Of a stretch of 64,000 nt of DNA, positions 34,270 through 43,529 are shown in pieces. The notes below the pieces were generated by a model. It searched no databases. It was not told where the DNA came from and saw only the letters and a list, made by a program, of their open reading frames with translations. The position numbers were made by a program, and so were the translations under genes. Source of the DNA: Leclercia adecarboxylata (lineage in GTDB: Bacteria; Pseudomonadota; Gammaproteobacteria; Enterobacterales; Enterobacteriaceae); the NCBI GenBank assembly GCA_002360945.1, contig DERO01000008.1:199232-263231 (forward strand), written 5' to 3'. Positions within the stretch are counted from its first letter, which is position 1. The number at the start of each line of letters is the position of its first letter.

Positions 34270-34359
34270 ATGTAAACCTCGAGTTTCCGATTTCAAATTG
34301 ATCAATGGATCACGCGTCCACAAACCCATTGCTGCGTTTATATTATCGTCGTGCTATGG

Positions 34360-34383
34360 TACATACATTCATAAATGTATGTA
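34360..34383. promoter_or_regulatory. AcrR operator
   Basis: A 24-bp palindrome with perfect 10-bp arms TACATACATT and AATGTATGTA around CATA. It matches the E. coli AcrR operator in arms and placement, between acrA and acrR, and covers the promoter region. Confidence 0.93.
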
Positions 34384-34411
34384 AATCTGACTCCTGTAAA
34401 TTCACCAACGT

Positions 34412-34430
34412 ATGGCACGAAAAACCAAAC
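34412..34430. promoter_or_regulatory. MarA/SoxS/Rob box for acrAB
   Basis: ATGGCACGAAAAACCAAAC fits the mar-box consensus AYNGCACNNWNNRYYAAAY and overlaps the first codons of acrR, as in E. coli. It predicts induction of acrAB by MarA, SoxS and Rob. Confidence 0.8.
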
Positions 34431-35065
34431 AACAAGCACTTGCGACACGCCAGCACATCCTTGATGTTGCTTTGCGCTTGTTCTCGCAACAGGGGGTTTC
34501 TTCCACTTCGCTGGCACAGATTGCTCAGGCGGCGGGGGTAACCCGGGGAGCGATTTACTGGCATTTCAAAAATAAGTCAGATTTATTTGGTGAAATTTGG
34601 GAGCTGTCAGAATCCAGTATTGGGGATCTCGAGACTGAGTATCGGGCAAAATTCCCCGACGATCCACTCTCAGTTTTAAGAGAGATTCTGGTCTATATCC
34701 TTGAGGCGACTGTTATTGAGGAGCGTCGCCGCCTGATGATGGAGATCATTTTCCACAAATGCGAGTTTGTCGGGGAAATGGCCGTTGTGCAACAGGCACA
34801 GCGCAGTTTATGCCTGGAAAGTTACGATCGTATTGAACAGACCCTGGCGCACTGTATTAAAGCAAAAATGCTGCCCGCTAATTTGCTGACCCGTCGCGCC
34901 GCTATTCTGATGCGCAGCTATATTTCCGGCATTATGGAAAACTGGCTTTTTGCCCCCCAGTCTTTTGATCTGCAACGGGAAGCCCGTGATTATGTGGCCA
35001 TCCTGCTGGAGATGTATCAGCTCTGCCCGACGCTGCGCGCGCAGCCGGAGTCGCTCCCTGCCTGA
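34412..35065 (+). CDS. acrR: TetR-family repressor AcrR
   Basis: AcrR is the 217-residue TetR-family local repressor of acrAB. The N-terminal helix-turn-helix (about 10-57, with [28 protein letters not shown]) binds the palindrome upstream; the C-terminal all-helical domain (about 60-210) binds drugs and releases DNA. Sequence is intact, with no frameshift or truncation of the kind found in efflux-overexpressing isolates. The C-terminal tail ([14 protein letters not shown]) differs from E. coli. Confidence 0.97.
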   Translation: MARKTKQQALATRQHILDVALRLFSQQGVSSTSLAQIAQAAGVTRGAIYWHFKNKSDLFGEIWELSESSIGDLETEYRAKFPDDPLSVLREILVYILEATVIEERRRLMMEIIFHKCEFVGEMAVVQQAQRSLCLESYDRIEQTLAHCIKAKMLPANLLTRRAAILMRSYISGIMENWLFAPQSFDLQREARDYVAILLEMYQLCPTLRAQPESLPA

Positions 35066-35176
35066 CGGCCAGGAATTGTCCAGGAGCCGACAGTTGACGC
35101 TATTTTGCACCCGACTGCCGTGATATTCTTCACGCCGGTCTTTTTTCGTCATTCATCACACGAATTACATATAACT

Positions 35177-38100
35177 ATGTTGCACTACACACGCAAACAG
35201 CATCCTCTCCTGGCTTTTATTCTGGTTTTCTTTCTCGCATTGACGGCTTCATCGGCTGCGTTGGCACGTGCCGATAATACCAGTGACACGCCAACGCGGG
35301 CAGATATCCAGAGCCAGCTCGATGCCCTGAGTAAACAGAAAGAGCTTACTCCGCAGGACAAACTGGTCCAGCAGGATCTGACGGAAACCCTGGAGACCGT
35401 CGACAAGCTCGAGCGGGTCAAAGCGGAAACCACGCAGCTACGCCAGAAGGTGGCTCAGGCACCGGAAGCGATGCGCAAGGCGACCGAGAGCCTCAACGCG
35501 CTGGGCGATGTCGATAACGATGCGGAGACCCGCAAAACGCTGGCGACTTTATCGCTGCGTCAGCTGGAACTGCGCGTGGCACAGCTGCTCGATGATTTAC
35601 AAACCGCGCAAAGCGATCTCGCCACCTACAACAGCCAGCTGGTTTCACTGCAAACCCAACCGGAGCGCGTGCAGAATGCGATGTACACCGCGTCTCAGCA
35701 GCTGCAGCAGATCCGCAATCGCCTGAACGGCACCTCTGCGGGCGAAGCGGCGTTACGCCCCACCCAGCAAACGTTACTCCTGGCGCAGCAGCAGCTGCTG
35801 AATGCGCAGATCGAACAGCAGCGTAAGAGCCTGGAAGGCAACACCGTCCTGCAGGATACCCTGCAAAAACAGCGCGACTATGTCACTGCCAACATCAACC
35901 GTCTGGAGCATCAGCTGCAGCTGTTGCAGGAGGCGGTCAACAGCAAGCGCCTGACCCTGACGGAGAAAACCGCGCAGGAGGCCGTGAATCCGGACGAAAC
36001 CGCCCGTATTCAGGAAAATCCGCTGGTGAAGCAGGAGCTGGATGCCAACCATCAGCTCAGCCAGCGTTTGATTACCGCCACCGAAAACGGCAACTCGCTG
36101 GTTCAGCAGAACATCAAAGTCAAAAACTGGCTGGATCGCGCCCTGCAGTCCGAGCGCAACATCAAAGAGCAGATTGCCGTCCTGAAAGGCAGCCTGCTGC
36201 TGTCGCGTATCCTGTATCAGCAACAGCAGACTTTACCTTCTGCGGATGAACTGGAAGACATGACCAACCGCATTGCGGATCTGCGTCTGGAGCAGTTTGA
36301 GGTCAACCAGCAGCGCGACGCCCTGTTCCAGAGCGATGCCTTTGTTGCCAAAGTGGAAGAGGGCCACAGCAGCGACGTCAATGATGAAGTCCACGATGCG
36401 CTGTTGCAGGTGGTGGATATGCGCCGCGAGCTGCTCGACCAGCTGAATAAACAGCTGGGCAATCAGCTGATGATGGCCATTAACCTGCAGATCAACCAGC
36501 AGCAGCTGGTGAGCGTTTCCAAAAGCCTGCAGGAGATCCTCACCCAGCAAATTTTCTGGGTAAACAGCAACAAACCCATGGACTGGGACTGGATAAAATC
36601 CTTCCCGGGCATGCTGAAAGACCAGATTAAAGGGATGAAAATCACCGTTAACTGGGAAAAAGCCGGTCCGGCTGTGGCCTTTGCCTTCCTGGCGGGTTTG
36701 CCGCTGCTGCTGATTGCCGGGTTAATCCGCTGGCGTCTCGGCTGGCTGAAAAAGTACCAGGCGAAGCTGGCGAATGAAGTGGGGCAGCTGCGTAATGACA
36801 GCCAGCTTCATACCCCGAAAGCGATTCTTATCGATCTGATCCGCGCCCTGCCGGTCTGCCTGTTAATTCTGGCTGCGGGGCTGATCCTGCTCACCATGCA
36901 GCTCAACGTCAGCGATCTGCTGTGGGCCTTCAGTAAAAAGCTGGCGCTGTTCTGGCTGGTGTTTGGCCTGTGCTGGAAAGTGCTGGAGAAAGACGGCGTG
37001 GCAGTGAGCCACTTCAATATGCCTGCCCAGCTGACCAGCCACTGGCGACGCCAGATTGTGCGCATCAGCCTCGCGCTGCTGCCGCTGCACTTCTGGTCAG
37101 TGGTGGCGGAACTCTCCCCGCTGCACCTGATGGACGACGTGCTGGGGCAGTTCGTGATCCTGCTGAACCTGCTGCTCATCAGCGTGTTGATGTGGCCGAT
37201 GTGCCGTGACAGCTGGCGCGATAAAGAGTCCCATGCCATCCGCCTGGCGACGGTCACCGTGCTGTCCATTATCCCGCTGGCGCTGATGGTGCTGACGGCC
37301 ACCGGCTATTTTTATACCACTCTGCGTCTGTCGGGCCGCTGGATTGAAACCGTCTATCTGGTGATCTTCTGGAACCTGCTGTACCAGACCGTCCTGCGCG
37401 GACTTAGCGTTGCCGCCCGTCGTATCGCCTATCGTCGTGCGCTGGCGCGTCGGCAGAATATGGTGAAAGAGGGGGCCGAAGGGGCTGAACCGCAGGAAGA
37501 GCCGACCATCGCCCTGGAGCAGGTGAACCAGCAGACGCTGCGTATCACCATGCTGGTGATGATCGCCCTGTTCGGCGTGATGTTCTGGGCCATCTGGTCT
37601 GATTTAATCACCGTCTTTGCCTATCTCGACAGTATTACCCTGTGGCACTACAACGGCACAGAAGCGGGTGCGGCGGTGGTGAAAAACGTCACTATGGGCA
37701 GTCTGCTGTTTGCGCTGGTCTCGTCGGTAGTGGCCTGGGCACTGATCCGCAACCTGCCTGGCCTGCTGGAGGTGCTGGTACTCTCGCGCCTGAATATGCG
37801 CCAGGGGGCGTCGTATGCCATCACCACGATCCTCAACTATGTGATCCTGGTGGCGGGGGCGATGACCGTCTTCGGTTCGCTCGGGGTCTCGTGGGACAAA
37901 CTGCAGTGGCTGGCGGCAGCCCTGTCGGTCGGTCTTGGTTTTGGTTTGCAGGAGATCTTCGGTAACTTCGTTTCAGGTCTGATTATTCTGTTCGAACGTC
38001 CGGTGCGCATTGGCGATACCGTGACTATCGGCACCTTCTCGGGGACCGTCAGCAAGATCCGTATCCGTGCCACCACCATCACCGACTTCGATCGTAAAGA

Positions 38101-38524
38101 GGTGATCATCCCGAACAAAGCTTTCGTGACCGAGCGGTTGATCAACTGGTCGCTCTCCGACACCATCACCCGCGTGGTGATCAGTCTGGGCGTGGCCTAC
38201 GGTTCCGATCTCGATGCGGTGAAAAAAGTGCTGCTGAAAGCGGCGATGGATCACCCGAAAGTGATGCACGATCCGGAACCAGCCGTCTTCTTCACCACCT
38301 TCGGCCCGAGTACGCTGAATCACGAGTTGCGTCTGTACGTACGTGAACTGCGTGACCGCAGTTACACGGTTGACGAGCTGAACCGTACCATCGAGCGTCT
38401 GTGCCGCGAGAACAACATCAACATCGCGTTCAACCAGCTTGAAGTCCATCTGCGCAATGAGAAGGGCGACGAGCATACGGAAGTGAAACGCGAAGTGAAG
38501 GGTGACGATCCGACGCCAGCGTGA
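35177..38524 (+). CDS. mscK: Potassium-dependent mechanosensitive channel MscK
   Basis: MscK (KefA) is a large MscS-family channel that opens on membrane tension and needs external K+. The 1115-residue protein has a signal peptide (MLHYTRKQHPLLAFILVFFLALTASSAALARA), a long periplasmic coiled-coil rich in Gln and Leu (about 30-480), about eleven membrane helices, and the MscS core at the C-terminus: pore helix LQWLAAALSVGLGFGLQEIFGNFVSGLIILFERP (about 910-945) then the cytoplasmic beta and alpha-beta domains. The ATG at 35177 gives a plausible signal peptide. It follows acrR in the same direction. Confidence 0.96.
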   Translation: MLHYTRKQHPLLAFILVFFLALTASSAALARADNTSDTPTRADIQSQLDALSKQKELTPQDKLVQQDLTETLETVDKLERVKAETTQLRQKVAQAPEAMRKATESLNALGDVDNDAETRKTLATLSLRQLELRVAQLLDDLQTAQSDLATYNSQLVSLQTQPERVQNAMYTASQQLQQIRNRLNGTSAGEAALRPTQQTLLLAQQQLLNAQIEQQRKSLEGNTVLQDTLQKQRDYVTANINRLEHQLQLLQEAVNSKRLTLTEKTAQEAVNPDETARIQENPLVKQELDANHQLSQRLITATENGNSLVQQNIKVKNWLDRALQSERNIKEQIAVLKGSLLLSRILYQQQQTLPSADELEDMTNRIADLRLEQFEVNQQRDALFQSDAFVAKVEEGHSSDVNDEVHDALLQVVDMRRELLDQLNKQLGNQLMMAINLQINQQQLVSVSKSLQEILTQQIFWVNSNKPMDWDWIKSFPGMLKDQIKGMKITVNWEKAGPAVAFAFLAGLPLLLIAGLIRWRLGWLKKYQAKLANEVGQLRNDSQLHTPKAILIDLIRALPVCLLILAAGLILLTMQLNVSDLLWAFSKKLALFWLVFGLCWKVLEKDGVAVSHFNMPAQLTSHWRRQIVRISLALLPLHFWSVVAELSPLHLMDDVLGQFVILLNLLLISVLMWPMCRDSWRDKESHAIRLATVTVLSIIPLALMVLTATGYFYTTLRLSGRWIETVYLVIFWNLLYQTVLRGLSVAARRIAYRRALARRQNMVKEGAEGAEPQEEPTIALEQVNQQTLRITMLVMIALFGVMFWAIWSDLITVFAYLDSITLWHYNGTEAGAAVVKNVTMGSLLFALVSSVVAWALIRNLPGLLEVLVLSRLNMRQGASYAITTILNYVILVAGAMTVFGSLGVSWDKLQWLAAALSVGLGFGLQEIFGNFVSGLIILFERPVRIGDTVTIGTFSGTVSKIRIRATTITDFDRKEVIIPNKAFVTERLINWSLSDTITRVVISLGVAYGSDLDAVKKVLLKAAMDHPKVMHDPEPAVFFTTFGPSTLNHELRLYVRELRDRSYTVDELNRTIERLCRENNINIAFNQLEVHLRNEKGDEHTEVKREVKGDDPTPA

Positions 38525-38550
38525 TTTTCCTGAGGTGAGGGAGAGTTACG

Positions 38551-38586
38551 TTCCCTCTCCCCCGGGAGAGGGTTAGGGTGAGGGGG
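38551..38586. repeat. CCCTCTCCC/GGGAGAGGG palindromic repeat, copy 2
   Basis: TCCCTCTCCC and GGGAGAGGG arms followed by TTAGGGTGAGGG. It lies between convergent mscK and ybaM and includes the last codons and stop of ybaM. Confidence 0.7.
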
Positions 38587-38731
38587 AAGCGGCGACGACT
38601 TTCCCCTCAAAATCCCGCCTCACAATCTCCAGCGCCTTCAGCACCGTTTCCGCCGGAATATCATGGTTCTCCAGCAACATAATCAGATCGACGGCCAGCT
38701 TCACTTCATCGGGGGCGTTTTCCAGTGACAC
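38573..38731 (-). CDS. ybaM: Small protein YbaM (DUF2496)
   Basis: This 52-residue acidic protein reads [20 protein letters not shown] ... [16 protein letters not shown] and matches E. coli YbaM (53 aa) over its first 40 residues. It has no known function. It starts at GTG (38729-38731) with AGGAG six bases upstream. The final codons, encoding SPSP and the TAA, come from a CCCTCACCCTAACCC palindromic repeat, so the C-terminus looks replaced by repeat sequence. It follows priC leftward by 12 bases. Confidence 0.85.
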   Translation of the reverse strand: MSLENAPDEVKLAVDLIMLLENHDIPAETVLKALEIVRRDFEGKVVAASPSP

Positions 38732-38743
38732 ACACTACTCCTG

Positions 38744-39271
38744 TTAACGGGTCAGGCGCGCAATCACGCGCTCAATATCATCCAGTGCCTTACGACAGCG
38801 TTCAAGCCGCCCCTCCAGCGCGGTAATTTCGCGCATCAGCATCTGCTGCTCTTCCAGCGTTTCGGCCTGGTTCAGCCGCGTCTCGCGTTCGGATTTCATC
38901 TCACACAGCCGCCGCTCAAACTCCTGATGCTTGAGCCGCTTGCGCTGCCACTTTGTCGCTCCGGCAGAAGGGCTGTCCCAGACGCGCAAAGGCCAGGCGG
39001 CGATCTCCCGATGCAGGGCGGCGATCTGCTCCGCCAGGTGAGTAGCCAGCCAGTTGACCTGTTCAGTCTGCGCTTTCTCCACCGCGTGGCCCAGCTCATC
39101 CAGATTGTGCTGGGCTTCATCCAGATAATCTTTGATGAGAGTGCTGCGGGTGCGGAACAGCTGCCGGTCAAAGCGCGGCTTCAGGGTGGCGTGCTGCATC
39201 AGAGGGGCGGCCTGGGTACGCAGGGCCGTCAGCTGATTTTGCAGCGTCTGTAAAAGCAAGGCTGTTTTCAA
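38744..39271 (-). CDS. priC: Primosomal replication protein PriC (N'')
   Basis: PriC loads DnaB helicase at abandoned replication forks, preferring forks with gaps in the leading strand, and contacts SSB. The 175-residue protein is all-helical and basic (MKTALLLQTLQNQLTALRT ... ALDDIERVIARLTR) and lines up with E. coli PriC over its length with considerable divergence, typical for this family. It is transcribed leftward with ybaM and is divergent from ybaN. Confidence 0.93.
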   Translation of the reverse strand: MKTALLLQTLQNQLTALRTQAAPLMQHATLKPRFDRQLFRTRSTLIKDYLDEAQHNLDELGHAVEKAQTEQVNWLATHLAEQIAALHREIAAWPLRVWDSPSAGATKWQRKRLKHQEFERRLCEMKSERETRLNQAETLEEQQMLMREITALEGRLERCRKALDDIERVIARLTR

Positions 39272-39321
39272 TCCGCTCTCCAGTGGTACAGTAGCCGTTC
39301 AGTTTGATAACGATTCGCATT

Positions 39322-39699
39322 ATGCAGCGTACTATTCTACTCATCATTGGCTGGCTTGCGGTAGTGCTCGGCACCCTGGGCGTCGTTTTACCCCTTCTGC
39401 CGACCACACCCTTTATACTACTGGCGGCCTGGTGCTTCGCCCGCTCCTCGCCGCGTTTTCACCACTGGCTGCTGTACCGCTCATGGTTTGGCGGCTATCT
39501 GCGCCACTGGCAACAGAACCGCGCCATGCCGCCTGGCGCGAAGCCGCGGGCCATTGCGGTGATCCTTGTGACCTTCGCCATTTCATTATGGATGGTAAAA
39601 ATCATGTGGGTGCGGATCCTGCTGCTGGGGATCCTCTCCTGCCTGCTGATTTTCATGTGGCGGATCCCGGTTGTTGATGAAAAGCAACAAAAGCAATAA
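39322..39699 (+). CDS. ybaN: DUF454 inner-membrane protein YbaN
   Basis: This 125-residue protein of the YbaN/DUF454 family begins MQRTILLIIGWLAVVLGTLG and has the family signature LPLLPTTPFILLAAWCFARSSPRFH (about 22-48), one N-terminal hydrophobic pair and one C-terminal hairpin of membrane segments. Function is unknown to me. The ATG at 39322 is chosen over an upstream in-frame start because it equals E. coli length. It lies between priC and apt. Confidence 0.9.
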   Translation: MQRTILLIIGWLAVVLGTLGVVLPLLPTTPFILLAAWCFARSSPRFHHWLLYRSWFGGYLRHWQQNRAMPPGAKPRAIAVILVTFAISLWMVKIMWVRILLLGILSCLLIFMWRIPVVDEKQQKQ

Positions 39700-39851
39700 T
39701 CATCAGGATGGCTGTTGCAATTCTTGTGCGCAGCCAGTAAATTCGACCGTTTTCGAGCACGGGCAGGCCTGGTTAAAGGTTAAACAATTGTTACCTTAAC
39801 CGACCCACTATCCGCTCCGTGAGTAACACCGTTTTCATCAGGCATCCATTT

Positions 39852-40403
39852 ATGACCGCAACTGCGCAGCAGCTTGAATACCTTAAAAACAGCATCAAAA
39901 GCATCCAGGACTATCCGAAACCTGGCATTCTTTTCCGTGATGTCACCAGCTTGCTGGAAGACCCAAAAGCGTACGCGCTCAGCATTGAACTGCTGGTTGA
40001 GCGTTACAAAAACGCCGGGATCACCAAAGTTGTTGGCACCGAAGCCCGTGGTTTCCTGTTTGGCGCCCCGGTAGCGCTGGCAATGGGCGTCGGTTTTGTG
40101 CCGGTGCGTAAGCCGCGCAAACTGCCACGCGAAACCATCGCCGAGAGCTACGAGCTGGAGTACGGCACCGACCAGCTGGAGATCCACGTTGATGCGATCA
40201 AGCCTGGCGACAAAGTGCTCGTGGTTGACGATCTGCTGGCAACTGGCGGCACCATCGAGGCGACCGTGAAGCTGATCCGTCGTCTGGGTGGCGAAGTGAC
40301 CGATGCGGCCTTCATCATCAACCTGTTCGATCTGGGTGGCGAGCAGCGCCTGGAAAAACAGGGCATCACCAGCTATAGCCTCGTGCCATTCCCGGGACAT
40401 TAA
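39852..40403 (+). CDS. apt: Adenine phosphoribosyltransferase
   Basis: Apt salvages adenine by transferring phosphoribose from PRPP to give AMP. The 183-residue protein begins [20 protein letters not shown] and carries the PRPP-binding motif [16 protein letters not shown] (about 120-135) plus KLPRETI, typical of class I phosphoribosyltransferases. The start at 39852 gives the exact E. coli length. It precedes dnaX by 89 bases as in E. coli. Confidence 0.98.
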   Translation: MTATAQQLEYLKNSIKSIQDYPKPGILFRDVTSLLEDPKAYALSIELLVERYKNAGITKVVGTEARGFLFGAPVALAMGVGFVPVRKPRKLPRETIAESYELEYGTDQLEIHVDAIKPGDKVLVVDDLLATGGTIEATVKLIRRLGGEVTDAAFIINLFDLGGEQRLEKQGITSYSLVPFPGH

Positions 40404-40492
40404 TCCTCCCGCCCGCAACCTCGCCCAACGGGTGAGGTTGTGTTAGCATTACCCCCCTGAATATCCACCTTCCAGCGTTGCAGAGCCTGCCC

Positions 40493-42427
40493 ATGAGTTA
40501 TCAGGTGTTAGCCCGTAAATGGCGACCCCAAACCTTTGCTGACGTTGTCGGCCAGGAACATGTGCTGACCGCCCTGGCGAACGGCTTATCGCTAGGACGT
40601 ATCCATCACGCCTATCTTTTTTCCGGCACCCGTGGCGTCGGTAAAACCTCTATCGCCCGTTTGCTGGCGAAAGGCCTCAACTGTGAAAGCGGGATCACCG
40701 CCACGCCGTGCGGCGTCTGCGATAACTGCCGTGAAATCGAGCAGGGGCGCTTTGTCGATCTGATTGAGATCGATGCCGCCTCGCGCACTAAAGTCGAAGA
40801 TACCCGCGATCTGCTGGATAACGTCCAGTACGCCCCGGCGCGTGGCCGCTTCAAGGTCTATCTGATCGATGAAGTGCACATGCTGTCGCGCCACAGCTTT
40901 AACGCCCTGCTGAAAACGCTGGAAGAGCCGCCTGCACACGTCAAATTCCTGCTGGCGACCACCGATCCGCAAAAGCTGCCGGTGACCATCTTATCCCGCT
41001 GCCTGCAGTTCCATCTGAAGGCGCTGGATGTCGGGCAGATCCGCGATCAGCTCGAACATATTCTGAATGAAGAGCAGGTGACGCACGAACCGCGTGCCCT
41101 GCAGCTGCTGGCGCGTGCCGCCGACGGCAGCCTGCGCGATGCCCTCAGCCTGACCGATCAGGCGATTGCCAGCGGTGACGGACAGTTGACCACTCAGGCG
41201 GTCAGCACCATGCTCGGCACCCTGGACGACGATCAGGCCCTGTCGCTGATTGAGGCGGTGGTTGAGGCCAACGGCGAGCGGGCGATGGAACTGGTTAACG
41301 CCTCGGCGTCGCGCGGCATCGAGTGGGAAGCCCTGCTGGTTGAGATGCTCAGCCTGCTGCACCGCATTGCGATGGTGCAGCTCTCCCCGGCGGCGCTGGG
41401 CCCGGACATGGCCGCGATTGAACAGCGGATGCGCGAGCTGGCGCGAACCATTCCGCCAACGGACGTGCAGCTCTACTATCAAACCCTGTTAATTGGCCGT
41501 AAAGAGTTGCCGTTTGCCCCCGACCGACGTATGGGGGTCGAAATGACCCTGCTGCGCGCGCTGGCGTTCCATCCGCGGATGCCGCTGCCGGAGCCCGAGG
41601 TGCAGCCGCCGTCGTTTGCCCCGGTCGCGCCCACGGCGGTGCTAACGCCGCCACAGGTGCCCGTGCAGCAGAGTGCGCCACCGCCGCCGCGCCAGGATGC
41701 GCCGCTGTCGGATGCCACCAGTTCGGTGCTCGCCGCCCGTAGCCAGCTACAGCGTGCGCAGGGAGCAACCAAACCAAAAAAGAGTGAACCGGCAGCGCCT
41801 GCAAGAGCGCGGCCGGTAAATAACGCCGCGCTTGAACGTCTGGCCTCGGTCACGGATCGGGTCCAGTCGCGTTCTGCTTCGGCCACGCCTGAGCCACAGG
41901 CGCCGGCTAAGAAAGAGGCCTATCGCTGGAAAGCCACCACCGTCACCGAAGTGGTGAAGGTGGAAGTCGCCACGCCGAAGGCGCTGAAAAAGGCGCTGGA
42001 GCACGAGAAGACGCCGGAGCTCTCGGCAAAGCTTGCTGAAGAGTCGCTGAAGCGTGATGCCTGGGCGGCAGAGGTCAGCCAGCTGAAGCTGCCCAAGCTG
42101 GTGGAGCAGGTCGCCCTGAACGCCTGGCGTGAACAGGACGGCAACCGCGTCTGCCTGCATCTGCGCCCGGGTCAGCGTCACCTCAACTCGGCGAGCGCGC
42201 AGCAGGTGCTAACTGAGGCGCTCTCCACATTACGGGGCGCGCCGGTTGAATTGACCATCATTGAAGATGATAATCCGGCGGTGCGTACGCCGCTGGAGTG
42301 GCGTCAGGCCATTTACGAAGAGAAACTCGCGCAGGCGCGTGAGTCGATTATCGCGGATAATAACATTCAGACCCTGCAGCGTTACTTTGATGCAGAACTG
42401 GATGAAGAGAGTATTCGACCCATTTGA
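40493..42427 (+). CDS. dnaX: DNA polymerase III tau/gamma subunit
   Basis: DnaX encodes tau (full length, 644 residues here) and gamma (431 residues by frameshifting), the AAA+ motor of the clamp loader. Walker A is GTRGVGKTS (about residues 45-53), a zinc module uses cysteines around 64-79 (CESGITATPCGVCDNC), and Walker B is IDEVHMLS. The tau-specific C-terminal region (about 432-644) binds DnaB and polymerase alpha. The ATG at 40493 was chosen five codons inside the longest frame. A classical slippery site sits at codons 429-430. It is followed by ybaB and recR. Confidence 0.98.
   Translation: MSYQVLARKWRPQTFADVVGQEHVLTALANGLSLGRIHHAYLFSGTRGVGKTSIARLLAKGLNCESGITATPCGVCDNCREIEQGRFVDLIEIDAASRTKVEDTRDLLDNVQYAPARGRFKVYLIDEVHMLSRHSFNALLKTLEEPPAHVKFLLATTDPQKLPVTILSRCLQFHLKALDVGQIRDQLEHILNEEQVTHEPRALQLLARAADGSLRDALSLTDQAIASGDGQLTTQAVSTMLGTLDDDQALSLIEAVVEANGERAMELVNASASRGIEWEALLVEMLSLLHRIAMVQLSPAALGPDMAAIEQRMRELARTIPPTDVQLYYQTLLIGRKELPFAPDRRMGVEMTLLRALAFHPRMPLPEPEVQPPSFAPVAPTAVLTPPQVPVQQSAPPPPRQDAPLSDATSSVLAARSQLQRAQGATKPKKSEPAAPARARPVNNAALERLASVTDRVQSRSASATPEPQAPAKKEAYRWKATTVTEVVKVEVATPKALKKALEHEKTPELSAKLAEESLKRDAWAAEVSQLKLPKLVEQVALNAWREQDGNRVCLHLRPGQRHLNSASAQQVLTEALSTLRGAPVELTIIEDDNPAVRTPLEWRQAIYEEKLAQARESIIADNNIQTLQRYFDAELDEESIRPI
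41760..41817 (+). promoter_or_regulatory. Programmed -1 frameshift signal in dnaX
   Basis: Slippery heptamer A_AAA_AAG (41776-41782), an internal Shine-Dalgarno AGGGAG ten bases before it, and a downstream stem of ACCGGC (41788-41793) with GCCGGT (41812-41817). After slipping, the frame reads GAG then TGA (41785-41787), so gamma would end at residue 431, as in E. coli. Confidence 0.95.
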
Positions 42428-42480
42428 TCGTGAGTCTGACTTACGGTTGTTATCTTTAACGTGAAAGAAGAGAGAAGCCT

Positions 42481-42813
42481 ATGTTTGGTGGTAAAGGCGG
42501 TCTGGGTGGTCTGATGAAGCAGGCCCAGCAGATGCAGGAAAAAATGCAGAAGATGCAGGAAGAGATCGCGCAGATGGAAGTCACCGGCGAATCGGGCGCA
42601 GGTCTGGTTAAAGTGACCATCAACGGCGCCCATAACTGCCGTCGCGTGGAGATCGACCCAAGCCTGCTCGAAGACGACAAAGATATGCTGGAAGATCTGG
42701 TCGCCGCTGCATTCAACGATGCTGCGCGCCGTATCGACGAAACCCAGAAAGAGAAAATGGCCTCTGTATCCTCCGGAATGCAGCTGCCACCGGGCTTTAA
42801 GATGCCATTCTGA
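42481..42813 (+). CDS. ybaB: Nucleoid-associated protein YbaB/EbfC
   Basis: This is a 110-residue YbaB/EbfC DNA-binding protein that forms a tweezer-shaped dimer. It starts [21 protein letters not shown] and ends [14 protein letters not shown], both family hallmarks. It sits in the conserved dnaX-ybaB-recR order, and its stop overlaps the recR start by one base (TGATG), indicating coupled translation. The exact role, perhaps in DNA repair or transcription, is not settled. Confidence 0.96.
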   Translation: MFGGKGGLGGLMKQAQQMQEKMQKMQEEIAQMEVTGESGAGLVKVTINGAHNCRRVEIDPSLLEDDKDMLEDLVAAAFNDAARRIDETQKEKMASVSSGMQLPPGFKMPF

Positions 42814-43418
42814 TGCAAACCAGTCCGCTGCTCACGCAGTTAATGGAAGCGCTACGCTGCCTGCCGGGCGTAGGCCCGAAGTCGGCGCAGCGCATGGCGT
42901 TTACCCTGCTGCAGCGCGATCGCAGCGGCGGCATGCGTCTGGCGCAGGCTCTGACCCGCGCCATGTCAGAAATCGGTCACTGTGCGGACTGCCGCACCTT
43001 TACCGAGCAGGAGGTGTGTAACATCTGTGCTAATCCGCGTCGTCAGGAAAACGGTCAGATCTGCGTGGTGGAGAGTCCTGCGGACATCTACGCCATCGAA
43101 CAGACCGGACAGTTTTCCGGCCGCTACTTTGTGCTGATGGGCCACCTGTCGCCGCTGGACGGTATCGGGCCGGATGATATCGGTCTGGACCGTCTGGAAC
43201 AGCGTCTGAAATCGGAAACGATCAGCGAGGTGATCCTCGCCACCAACCCAACGGTGGAAGGGGAGGCGACGGCCAACTATATCGCCGAGCTGTGCGCGGA
43301 GTCTGGCGTCGACGCCAGCCGTATCGCCCACGGCGTTCCGGTGGGCGGCGAGCTGGAGATGGTGGACGGCACCACGCTGTCACACTCTCTGGCCGGGCGT
43401 CACAAGATTATTTTCTGA
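42813..43418 (+). CDS. recR: Recombination protein RecR
   Basis: RecR works with RecF and RecO to load RecA on SSB-coated gaps. The 201-residue protein has the N-terminal helix-hairpin-helix ([17 protein letters not shown], about 18-34), a C4 zinc finger ([16 protein letters not shown], about 57-72), a Toprim domain with [12 protein letters not shown] (about 82-93), and a C-terminal Walker B-like region. Coupled to ybaB. Length equals E. coli RecR. Confidence 0.98.
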   Translation: MQTSPLLTQLMEALRCLPGVGPKSAQRMAFTLLQRDRSGGMRLAQALTRAMSEIGHCADCRTFTEQEVCNICANPRRQENGQICVVESPADIYAIEQTGQFSGRYFVLMGHLSPLDGIGPDDIGLDRLEQRLKSETISEVILATNPTVEGEATANYIAELCAESGVDASRIAHGVPVGGELEMVDGTTLSHSLAGRHKIIF

Positions 43419-43447
43419 CCAAACGGAGGCTGCAGCCGTGGCCTCCG

Positions 43448-43476
43448 CTTGAAAACCTTTCCGCTTATCCCCATCT
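43448..43476 (+). promoter_or_regulatory. Sigma-32 heat-shock promoter of htpG
   Basis: CTTGAAA (43448-43454) and CCCCATCT (43469-43476) with a 14-base spacer match the sigma-32 consensus closely. It is 54 bases before the htpG start codon. Confidence 0.9.
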
Positions 43477-43529
43477 CTCCCTCAACGCTTTTAAACCCCA
43501 TTAAATGGCATTGTTGAGGTCGACTTAGT

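Noticed and set aside
41776..41782. Frameshift error in dnaX
   Set aside because: The A-rich run is the known programmed slippery site with internal Shine-Dalgarno and stem; the full tau frame is intact.
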